This document shows, one piece after another, positions 54,930 to 64,000 of a stretch of 64,000 bases of DNA. Each line of letters begins with the position of its first letter. Position 1 is the stretch's first letter. The position numbers and the translations under genes are program-made. Under the pieces are notes generated by a model. The model worked only from the letters and a program-made list of their open reading frames with translations, was not told where the DNA came from and searched no databases. This DNA comes from Ramazzottius varieornatus (taxonomy: Eukaryota > Tardigrada > Eutardigrada > Parachela > Ramazzottiidae), in contig BDGG01000006.1 in the NCBI GenBank assembly GCA_001949185.1, forward strand, positions 1,547,657 through 1,611,656, in the 5' to 3' direction.

Positions 54930-56251
54930 ATTTTATGATCTATCTTAGGTTTCCTAGTTGCGCTGGACGCGCGGGTAACTGATTTGGGATACTTCAGCTG
55001 GATCTGAGTTGGACGGTTTATGTTTTCGGGTTTTTTTCTGACCGGTAGCAAACTTTCGTGACCGGTTCAGCTTTTCCTTGTTCAGACTGAGGTTACTAAT
55101 ATCTCTAAATTCGTTGAGTTGGATCAATATGGAACCAAGTCCCATAAATCTCGATCTTGTTTGTTGAAACTGCTTGACGAATTAGACGTACAGTACTGTA
55201 CACGACTACACGTGCAGAATGTCAGTGATTCAATGTAGTTTGTGAACATTACGTAGAAACTCAGACAAAGCATGGTCCTACGGCACGAAATCGGAAAAAT
55301 TTGCAGTCCTAGAGCAAAATCGCGATGGATCTTAGTGCGTTTCCGACAGTGGAAATGGGAGAGAATGTTCGCCGTTGGCATAGAAGGGTAGAGCAAGTAT
55401 CGATTGTAGAAAGCACGCGATCCGTCCGGCGACCCAGGAAACCACCACCAAAATCACGAACTGTCCATCAGCTACCGTGCTCCGACGCTCCGTTCTCTGA
55501 TCGTGATATGAAGAAAGTCATTTCGGACTGGGTGATTTGGTCAGTGGCCAAAAATGTTCAGGAATCGGTTTTTTCATCTGGGCTGTTAGGGGCGAGTTGA
55601 AACGGCTGATGCAGCCTTGTGTAGCACTCATCGGAGTATCCCATGGTGCAAAGCTCATGGGCGTCAGATGAACGGTCGTCAGATGAACGGCAGACGAAGG
55701 TCCTACAGTGGTTATGATTGAACTTTGAACTATCGCGAGTGAGCGAACTAAGGCCTGTCTTTGCCTTTGTGGTGAGAACCGTCACGTCGTGGTGAAGGCT
55801 CGTACAGCACAAAGTCGATAACAGTGATTCATACGAGCGTACAAGACGAAGAGTATAGATGGCCGAGACCAAGATGGGGAGCCTGCAAACGATCTCGGAA
55901 GAATCGTTATCTTGTGTGGCGCAGTTTTCATTCCTGTTGGCGGGTAATGTACGCCATATGAACAACATCATCCCGAGACTGTTTCCCGGGTACCCCGATA
56001 AGCGGGTATTACTGCAATGTTATAATAACGGTATGGGACAAAGAACAGTCAGTGTGAAGCAAATGATGGACGGATAATCCTCCGGTGCGGATAATGGCTC
56101 CGGATACGGTGACGCACCCTGAAACAAAACTAAAACATCAGTCTCAGACAATATTCACAAATATGTATATATCAATAAGAACGTTAAGTCGAAGGAAGAA
56201 AAATTTGAAGGGATGCTGGCATTTATACCTGTGACGGCGAACTCTGCTCCA
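54930..56251. other. No gene; dispersed repeat in the middle
   Basis: Contains one copy of the 250-base dispersed repeat (55509-55755). Elsewhere only short frames. 55325-55600 is open on the plus strand but overlaps the repeat and shows no domain. Confidence 0.35.
55509..55755 (+). repeat. Dispersed repeat, partner at 63744-64000
   Basis: From AAGAAAGTCATTTCGGACTG to GAACTTTGAACTAT, the sequence aligns in the same orientation with 63744-64000, with many substitutions and small gaps. No ends or coding capacity were recognised. Confidence 0.65.
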
Positions 56252-56866
56252 TCAAGCGCGTGCAACCTGTCCAGGGCGTGGCAAGGTGGGAACGTTTTGC
56301 ATGGCCAGCATCACATCGCGCTGGTGAACCTGGAGAGCGCTGATTCTGCCACGCAAAACGCGGACGGTGACGGCAAAGGCACACACCATCAAGACCAAAG
56401 CTGCGACGAGAGTTCCAGCAGCGATTTTGTACATGAAATGGTCGTCCATCAATGATCGCTTCTGGACATCGCAGCGGTGTTCCATCATGTTGTAAAACTC
56501 CAGGGCGTATTCAACCATTTTCACGCTGACCTGGTCCGCTGTCATGAAGTTCTCGTATCGCTGACTGACCATGTGCAACATAGCCCCTCACATGATCACA
56601 AGGGATCTTGTACAGTAATCATGAGACCTCAAAAGCACATTTTTCCCAAAAATATCTGAAGGAAAAAATCACAAATTCGTACTAGACTGTCGAGTTATCG
56701 TTTGACTCAGCAGACTTACATGCTCCATCCCTGTGATCATGGGCGTGACCGCTGAAAAGATGTGTGAAGCCACTCCGTGGAGTAAGGCTAGCCAGTTGCC
56801 GAGTACTCCATCCGCCATAACCATAACTATGACGAAGGCAAACAGAGCAATCCCGGCGGTGTCCAT
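56252..56866 (-). CDS. Small two-pass membrane protein, unknown family
   Basis: Two exons, 56866-56720 and 56560-56252, join in phase 0 to give 151 aa. The first exon starts MDTAGIALFAFVIVMVMADG, a signal peptide or first membrane helix. The second exon has a hydrophilic helical part (RYENFMTADQVSVKMVEYAL; HRCDVQKRSLMDD), then a membrane helix KIAAGTLVAALVLMVCAFAV and a basic, then neutral tail (RVLRGRISALQVHQRDV). The donor is good (CAT|GTAAGT). The acceptor tract is weak, so the join is tentative. I do not recognise the family. Topology suggests a short exposed loop between two helices. Confidence 0.45.
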
Positions 56867-57227
56867 GATTTATTCCGGGATTTAGAAAGCGGAGATACCG
56901 TAAACGAAAAAGTAGGAAGGGGAATTTCTTGTGAGGAAAGATGGCAAGTTAGGACGAGAAACGTTCGACAAGTGGTTCTTTGTGTGACTGCACGGCGTTT
57001 CCGAACGTTTTACGTCTGAAAGTCGCAGTAACACTATTGTCTGTGATGAAGCGGTGTGCGTCACCGTAAAACTTTGCTTCTACGCGTAAAAAAAAACTGG
57101 AAGAAATATTTGATGCGTTGGAGATCGCATCGTGCGGCTTCCTCGTTCTTCCGAAAGCGCAGTAGGAAACATTTCTTGCTCGAAATTTATGGTCCGCGTT
57201 GTTGTAACCTTGCTTACAAGTTAAGCA

Positions 57228-60200
57228 ATGGCGGACAATTTATTGCATCTCATTTGGAGCTTTTTCCACAGGGAACCGGCAAAAGTGAGAAAACGTTATC
57301 TTGCAGTATGCAAAGGTTGTTGCACTCGTCTTACCAATTCCCACGTTCCCTATCTGCTTGACCATATTCGGCAAAAATGCTCGAGCACGTCGACTGGCCA
57401 CATGGCACTTGGGACAGCAGCCTCCAGCCAACATGCACAACCCGAGACCGCACAAGCATCGTCCGTAGCGCCACCTGGCGACAAAAAGCCCGAAAGTTGC
57501 GAAAGGAGAAGCGGACCTGACACTTCCACCTGCGGTCATTTGTCATCACAACTTAAAACATAAAAAGATGAAGATGACCATGATGGAAATAATTCGGATA
57601 CGGATACTGATTCTTCAGGTAGGCACAGGAAGCAGCATTATGGTACAATGAAAAAAGTGCTTCATTTCTCATGATCAAATTATGTTGAGTTATTGCGTGC
57701 TTGTGAGTTGGCTGAAGCTGCAGTAACGGGTCCACAATTCAAAATCGTTATTGAGTAGGAGATCGTAAGCGCTTGTTCCATTGTATAGTTAATTGACGGC
57801 TCACAGCAAATTAGTTCGAACGTCTGTGTGATTACAGTACAGACGAAATAATTTTAGTGATGGAGAGAAACGAAGCCGAAATTGTGGAGCATGTGATTTA
57901 TTTTATGTGACCAAAGCATGCTGCAATAAAACCCTATTCTTTTTTTCGTTCGTGCAGATAAAGAATGGGAAACTATTGCAGGAGTGTTTGCGCAGCCGGA
58001 AAAAGTTCCGCTGTGCGTACCTGGTTTCGAAGACATGGACTGTCAGCAGGACACCTTCCTAATTACACGGAACGACGACGCGCAATGGAACGACGTCGAT
58101 CAAGTTGACGTGGAAGATGGAAATGAAATAATCAGCGAGAACTCGCCGGACGAGGCCGTATGGGAAAATACGGAACAGATAATATCGAAAGATACTTTGA
58201 CGAGCGATGAACTCGAGGCGATGGATACGATGGATGATCAGCAGGTATGCAGTAGCATTCGTCACTCATAAAGTACGGAAGCCGTACAATTTAAAACACA
58301 AAGGCTGTAGCTTCAAGTAACGGCATACAGCTGCGCAGAGTTGCTCGCGGTATACGTTGTGCGCAGGTCATTGAATGATTTCCGAATCCCTTGCCTGTGG
58401 TTGTCTCGATCACCTGCATACAGTGTGAACTAATCATTGCGATTCGAATACGTGTGTGGGTGGAAAATTCCCCTCTGGAACAGAAAGCAACACTTCCGCC
58501 TTCCCTACATTTAGCGTATTCGCACATACGATTGCCATTACAGCCATGTGTTTATTTTAGGATCCTGCTCCGGCCATCGATAGACGGTGGGGGAAATTCG
58601 TGTGGAATACTGAGAAAGAAGATGGCCTGTACAACGACTTTATCACCAATCATGCATCATGTGGCCTGCGGTGTCACTTGACCATCAGTATAGAGTTACA
58701 TCAAGGAAGGCGACGTACAATGAAGGAAATGTCCCGGCATGAAAGACGACTATGTCTGGCATCGATGCTATCTATGGCTCTTCCTGCAGTGTTTGAGAAG
58801 GGCTCTTATGCGAAGTAATCGTTCAGTACTGATCGACCGTTATGTCTTAAAGCTTTCTGCTTCGCAAATGCAGCACCGAACAACACTGTCTACCGGTTGC
58901 GAACCTCTCAGGAATGGCGGGTTCCGTGTTGCAAAACCACCAGGCAATCGTGGTCGGGCGCTGAACTTCCTTCTTCAGAAAGCCAGCTTATTCGGATTGC
59001 CGATGCCAACGCCAGCACGGGCAGCATCCAAACCACCTTCGATCTATCTACCTTCGGATCTCTCTCCTATGGTCTTGTACGTTCAGTACCTTCAGATGTT
59101 TCCGAAGGAGGGCGCAGAAAAGGGTGTCAGCAAGAACACCTCAAGATGGGAAAGCAGCTGGTGCCGCACGTGAGAGTCCGAGGTCTGCGCAGCGAAATGT
59201 GCAATGACTGCGAGCAGTACTCCAGCCGCATATATCACTGCCGATAGAAAGGCATTCCCTGTGATGATCTGTTGGTGAAGTGGAAAGCACACAAGCAAAG
59301 CGCGGACGATCAACGAGCTGAATATGTCAGCCACGTGGAAAGCAGCGTCGCAAGCTACAAACAGAATGGTTTCTTGGAGGGCAGTAAGTTTCTAGCGGGA
59401 AAAAATGCAACGCGCGTTATTGCTTTCGACTTCGCGCAGTCCGTGGGTCTTCCAAATCATGCCGACCAAGCGGCACCTATTTATTTTAAGGTAAGCTCGC
59501 CCACTATCGGAACACCTCAAACGTAGCGTTTTCATAGCTAGCAAAGTACGCAGCTGAGAAGTAACCAGGATTACAGCGAACCCCAGCTGGACGGGGTACG
59601 AAAAGATTTTGGTTGTGTATTGCGACAACTGCGGCGGACAAAACAAGTAACGGTTCCGAATGGCGTATTGGGCCCACCTGATGAAAACCGGCAGGCATAA
59701 CGATGTGGAGACTCACTTCCTACCTGTCGGGCACACAGGTTTCTTCGGCCGATGGAAGAAGGTATTTCGTAGTCAGAACACGGATCTGCCGGAAGATCTC
59801 AATACGGCTGTCGTGAATGCCGTTCCGAATACGGCAACATACAAGTACTCCGATGAACCCGATTACGAAGGTTTGACTGGAAAACATACCTTGATGAGCG
59901 TTACGAGCCCGTGGTCGGAATACAGTCGTCCTACTGCTTCAAGTTTTCCAAAACCGATCAAGGTACCGTGTTGAAACATTCCTACCAGGAAGGTGTTGAC
60001 GAAAAGATGGTGCTGATGGAAACGTGGTTCAAGAAATGAACAGCCGGCGCAGGTTCGCCAGGTTAAGTTCTTACATGATCCCAAAACTTTTCTACTGCTG
60101 CCGTAAAGTACTCGCAACTTTCATTTACATATTCTCAGCAAAGTTGTATCTGCCTGTTCTGAACCATTTTTTTCGCAGCGCTGCCACCAACATAATAGAA

Positions 60201-60389
60201 CCACCCTATCCATCAGCACCCAAAACGACCTTCGAGCTTGCCGGTCTTAGTGCAAGAGCTGCTCAGCTGCTGGACGAATTGAAAGGGCATGTGGAATATG
60301 GAAAGCAACAGTCTTTCGATGAGTTTGTGCGGAAACATTGTGTCGATGGAAATCTTAGAACGAAAACAAAGCGGGTCAAAAGGACCTAG
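57228..60389 (+). pseudogene. Transposase-like gene with CDNC and GHT motifs, degenerate
   Basis: The first exon has a BED-like finger (VRKRYLAVCKGCCTRL, HVPYLLDHIRQKC). A TAA follows, then an acidic run ending in a GTAGGC donor at about 57618. A second exon from 57959 is acidic (WETIAGVFAQPEKVPLCVPG). A third from 58562 reads KFVWNTEKEDGLYNDFITNH. The core near 59600-59770 reads LVVYCDNCGGQNK, a TAA stop, then RFRMAYWAHLMKTGRHNDVE and FLPVGHTGFFGRW. The CDNC-GQNK and FL-x-GHT pattern is what I recall of a transposase-like family in animal and protist genomes (DUF7869-type). The usual Asp after GHT is missing. The end (60180-60389) reads FELAGLSARAAQLLDELKGH. Several stops and frame changes make it a dead element gene. 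The family call is from memory. Confidence 0.5.
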
Positions 60390-61073
60390 ATTTGACACTG
60401 AGCTGCTCATCTTCATCGTACCGCGCAATTTCTATCTTAAAACTTTCGGTGATCTGTGTGTATAGCGCGGATGAGACGTCCGCAAATGAGTTCAGCTGGT
60501 GGTTTTTCCAGAGGCGCTCACTCTCTGTGCCGGTAGCAATGGACATGAACACCACATGAGATAGCGAGCCGACATTCCATGATATCTCCGCCGCTATACC
60601 TGTCGAAACATGGTATTTTACTAAGAACAGAGTGGACTGCGGATCTGCGTTCTGTTGATTCATTGCCACTTGAAATGATTAATCACTATGTGGAACACCA
60701 GTCAGTTTTGACCCGAACCCTGTTGGAAATAGGCGGCGACCCATATCCCGTTAATACGTTAGAGGTCTAACGGCCGAAAATCAGCAGTAAGGGTCCAAGG
60801 TGTCGAATGAAGGGATATGTTCCACCACCACCTAAACATTACAGTCTTACTTCCACTGCCAACAATGACATGGAATAATCATGTCCAGTTGTACGGAGAA
60901 TCAATGGCTAATTACAAGTGTAGTTCCGTGTTTCAACTAGGTCAGAAATTACGCCGTCAGTACCGCGTTCGCACTCCTGCTCCTCTGACTTCACGCAGAT
61001 ATCAATAGTACACACCTGACCGCAGCAAGAACTCTGCAACAAAAATTCTTCCCAAAAATACACTACTGTACAC
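60390..61073. other. No gene seen
   Basis: Only short overlapping frames downstream of the degenerate transposase-like gene. Confidence 0.35.
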
Positions 61074-61225
61074 GCGCCTGGCTTTACTGTTGGCATGGAC
61101 AAAAGAGTTGGCAGCCGGCCGAAAGCGGTAATAGCCACGTTAATTTGATGTACGTTGCCGCTTTCGACCGGCTGCCAGCTGTTTTTTCCATGGCATCAGT
61201 TAGGCCAGGCGCGTGCACACCCTTG
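61074..61225. repeat. Imperfect inverted repeat, MITE-like
   Basis: The left arm GCGCCTGGCTTTACTGTTGG through GGCAGCCGGCCGAAAGCGG is matched in reverse complement by CCGCTTTCGACCGGCTGCC through TTAGGCCAGGCGC. The centre is about 30 bases and the mismatches are scattered. Confidence 0.65.
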
Positions 61226-61779
61226 CATAGGGCAAACTCTTTCCTTGTACAGGGGCAGGTGGTCAGCCAAAGGGTGACCACTGGTCAATCGTTACTTGTG
61301 GGTGCGCAGAGGTGCGCGTTGGTTATCGGATGCCCCCCATTAAAACCAGCAGCTTGATGTTGTTAGATGCGTTCTTGGGCCCATAGGAGCAAATCACACA
61401 GTTCCAAATGATTTTTTTACATATGACAAAACTGATCGATGTAATCGCAAAAGTGTCTGTTTGGTGAAAACAAGATCGCGTTCAGGTTTGGAAGTGCCGA
61501 TTAAGGTAAAGTACGAAAAAGGGGCTAGATAGAAAAACGACGTCCCGCTGCGTCCGATTCGCCGATCCAGTGGTGAGCCACGCGGTGGTTTGATTATTAC
61601 AAAGGGATGTATTACAAAATTTGCCCTATAATGGGACTGGTCGCGTTGTCAAAGTCGAACTCCACACGCTTCTTAAAAGTTCCTTTTTGACGGTTATTTG
61701 GGTCAAAAGTGCATCCTCTCACAATGTAGGGAGCCCGATCAGCAACCCGCCTTCCACGCGGCGGTTCCAAGTGATACTA
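61226..61779. other. No gene recognised
   Basis: This should hold further exons of the Ly6-type gene if it continues on the minus strand, but none could be identified. Confidence 0.3.
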
Positions 61780-62259
61780 GAAACATGCACCGGAGCAGCG
61801 AATTTTGGTGCCATAATACAGATTACGGTTGCAGTTGCGGTTCACTTGGTTCTCTTCATTACACACGTAACATTCAATACAGCTTGCATTGTCAGGTTTT
61901 AGCTGCACAGACTGCGAATTCCGGAGGTTTGGTACATTGCCACCGTTGCATAAATCGGCACCAGAGCAGAAACATGTGGCCTGGTTGGTACCAAACCGAG
62001 AGCAACCGGTAGAGGGACTTCCGGATCCTTTCAAACATCCACGCTGTATGTACGTGTTGTATGGATTATCTTCAAAGACCGTGGTAAAAGATGACGAGCA
62101 GCTCGAGCTTCGGGAGCTCGTGTTGGATGCAGGTTTCGAGCACGAGTCAGCGGAGTAACCGGCAAGTCCGATGCAATTGTAGCACGTTAGACAGTTAACG
62201 GAATGAAGCATACGGCTGAGCACTGAGACACTACCGATAACTACATCATATCGGTTCAT
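61780..62259 (-). CDS. Ly6/uPAR-type three-finger protein (possibly partial)
   Basis: From ATG 62259 on the minus strand, a hydrophobic leader (VVIGSVSVLSRMLHSV) precedes NCLTCYNCIGLAGYSADSC, the typical first Cys pair of Ly6/uPAR domains. Further Cys residues follow (QRGCLKGS, GCSRFGTNQATCFCSGAD). The closing motif is DLCNGG, the family's C-terminal CN. A second Cys pattern then starts (CIECYVCNEENQVNRNC, IRCSGACF), as if a second domain begins. A GTGCATG donor-like site lies just before the stop, so the gene may continue. Such proteins are secreted or GPI-anchored, and the partner is unknown. The MITE at 62266-62792 begins right upstream of the start codon. Confidence 0.6.
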
Positions 62260-62265
62260 GTTATG

Positions 62266-62792
62266 AGTACGAGGAGCGAGGCCTTACTTCGTCCACGAGC
62301 ATACTTTGTACAGTCAAGTTCTGCAGGCGGCGATGTTAGCTGCCTAGCTTGGTCATAATCAGCTGACCATGTTCACCGCCATAAGACACCCACAGAAGAG
62401 TGTACAAAGTTTTCGCCGTTCCGATTTTGGTGAAAAACGGTCGTATGACATCATCACTAACGTTGGCCACACATCAAGAGATGTGTGCTTCTGCTCGGTC
62501 GGGCACATATGTGTTTTACTTGTCCCGGTCTGTTGTGCCCTCTGCAGAAAGCGTGTTCCCTAATATCGAATGAAATTCCCCAACGACTTCCGCTCAAGAA
62601 TTTCTCCCGTCATGATCATTTATCTGATCCCACTTTTGGCTGGATAGAAATGAAGCCAAGTGTTTGAAGGTACTTGTGAATTATTTTGGGGTTTTTATAG
62701 CGAAAGGTCAGTGAGAAAACCGTCAGTGGAACAAGTAGTCGCCTGTCCGGCAAACGTACAAAGTAGAGCCTCGCTCCTCGTACAAAGATAGA
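62266..62792. repeat. MITE of about 527 bases
   Basis: The left end GTACGAGGAGCGAGGCCTTA and right end CTCGCTCCTCGTAC are inverted repeats. Fragments recur at 17755-17900 (left part) and 20400-20680 (right part). No coding capacity. Confidence 0.65.
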
Positions 62793-63062
62793 TGCGTTTC
62801 GCTCGTCAAACATAAGGCCATCACAACATATGTATAAGACTTATGCTGTGCAGATATCCACGGCTTATGTTTTCCCTGATCTCGGTGCACAGAATCTCGA
62901 ATTCTGTATAACCTGAGTTGATTGCCCGATTGACCTGTTAAGTCTGAAATTAAAAATTTCAATTTTTAAAACTTGTTTTCCGGCTTGCTGTGTTTCCGGT
63001 GGTGTTTTTCACTACGATACCTTTGAGCTGCTTGATATTGTCGATATTTACTGTCCTCGGAA

Positions 63063-63552
63063 ATGTCGGAAGATGGGGGAATCCAGAAGGAGCCTGAGAA
63101 GTCTCAACAGAGCAAGAAGAAGAGGTTCACCTACAACCCGCGCCATCTAATTGCCCTATTGCGTCAGGTTGCAGCTGACAACCCTTTCCAGTTCGCGAGT
63201 AACGCTGCGCGGCTCAAGGTGTAGGACGAGAAAGCAAAGGCACTGAAAGATCCGAAGGTGGGGATTACGGCACAAGCACGAAGCTCTCAGCTGAAGGTAG
63301 ATAAGATGCTGGACGATCAAGACTCCTTGATGAACAAGCTTATCGCGTCTGGTAGCGAAGAGGACGGACCGAGCTAAAGCGATTACTAGAGAAAGTGGCT
63401 CTTCTTCGCAAAGAGGAAGACAAGCGACATAAAGAAAACGCTGCGATTGAGAAGGCACGACCAGTCCAGAAGAAGTCAGCTAGGAAGTCCAGGGGGGTTA
63501 CGGAGGCGCTGCAAGGGAAGGATATTCGGGAAGGATCAATTCTGAATGCGTA
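63063..63552 (+). pseudogene. SANT/Myb-like transposon protein, two breaks
   Basis: From MSEDGGIQKEPEKSQQSKKK, the peptide continues RHLIALLRQVAADNPFQFAS and ARLKV. A TAG stop then stands where family members have Trp, followed by DEKAKALKDPKVGITAQ and QLKVDKMLDDQ. This is a typical SANT-like domain of transposon accessory proteins. After ASGSEEDGPS a frame change leads to ELKRLLEKVALLRKEEDKRH, a coiled-coil tail, and the end DIREGSILNA. A nonsense mutation plus a frameshift make it inactive. No transposase is linked to it in the window. Confidence 0.6.
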
Positions 63553-63743
63553 ACCACGTTTCCGACTGAAAGCGGGAAATCTGCCCCGCAGAACTCGCAC
63601 ATTTTCGGTTCCCTATGCCTTGTTTTTATGCGGACGAGCGAAACGATCTCTGCATAGAATCTGACATAGTATAAAATCATGTGATTCTGTGCTATTCAAG
63701 TTAGAAATCTGACGGGCGAGAACCATCTAATTATTACTAGAAA

Positions 63744-64000
63744 GGAAGAAAGTCATTTCGGACTGGGTGATTCGGTCAGTGGTCAAAATTGTTCAGAAAT
63801 CGATTTTTTTGTTCTGAGGTAGTTTGGGTCGGTCTGAAACGTTAACGGCTGATGCAGCCATGTATATCATTCATCAAAGAAGCTCATGGTGCAAAGTTCA
63901 TGGTCGGTAGACAAACGCCGGCTGGGATATGAATCTGGAAGATAAGGGGCCCATAGTAGTTATGAGCGAACTTTGAACTATTGCGACTGTGCGAACTGAG
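63744..64000 (+). repeat. Dispersed repeat, partner at 55509-55755
   Basis: The same order of segments (AAGAAAGTCATTTCGGACTG, CGGCTGATGCAGCC, GAACTTTGAACTAT) as the first copy, and it may continue past the window end. Confidence 0.65.

Noticed and set aside
1-64000. CRISPR arrays, operons, bacterial promoters or terminators
   Set aside because: No regularly spaced repeats. Introns and animal gene families show a eukaryotic nuclear sequence.

Overview
This is a window of an animal nuclear genome, not bacterial. Genes are split by short GT-AG introns of roughly 60-550 bases. The recognisable products are animal ones: dynactin Arp11, APE2 with a GRF zinc finger, a Slo-type channel, a GLUT-type transporter, an Ly6/uPAR-type protein and a peptide-type GPCR exon. 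Much of the rest is DNA transposons and MITEs. The compact introns suggest an invertebrate. I cannot name the phylum from sequence alone.

Layout. 1-5.6 kb is nearly gene-free, with one possible small Ser/Arg-rich gene. 5.7-8.7 kb is a decayed hAT transposon with matching terminal repeats. 9.0-10.6 kb is a broken copy of a CAP-Gly/RING gene. 11.4 kb holds a lone GPCR exon. 12-19 kb is a mosaic of MITEs, a second dead hAT (minus strand) and ATATCG-rich inverted repeats. 19.1-19.9 kb is the last exon of a Lys-rich protein (minus). 21.7-27.0 kb is a Slo/BK-like channel gene, in frame almost throughout. 27.8-28.3 kb is a KH-like plus RING remnant. 28.4-30.1 kb is a two-exon sugar transporter (minus). 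32.7-35.1 kb is the best CAP-Gly + KH-like + RING copy. 35.1-37 kb is a dead PIF/Harbinger. 40.6-42.7 kb is a Tigger/pogo-like element with 146-base inverted repeats. 43.0 kb holds a Ty3/gypsy scrap. 45.1-47.1 kb is APEX2 (minus). 47.4-51.1 kb is a complete PIF/Harbinger with both genes, terminal repeats and a target duplication. 51.1-52.6 kb is another terminal-inverted-repeat element. 52.8-54.9 kb is ACTR10 in ten exons. 56.3-56.9 kb is a small membrane protein (minus). 57.2-60.4 kb is a degenerate transposase-like gene with CDNC and GHT motifs. 61.8-62.3 kb is an Ly6-type protein (minus). 63.1-63.6 kb is a broken SANT-like gene.

The host genes look unrelated in function: DNA repair, dynein adaptor, ion channel and sugar transport. 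They do not form a pathway or operon. Three things stand out. The Slo-like gene keeps its frame but has lost the K+-channel selectivity filter. A small local gene family combines CAP-Gly, KH-like and RING parts. Both N-gaps are flanked by the same sequence on each side and are probably assembly artefacts, one of which hides an intact Harbinger transposase.
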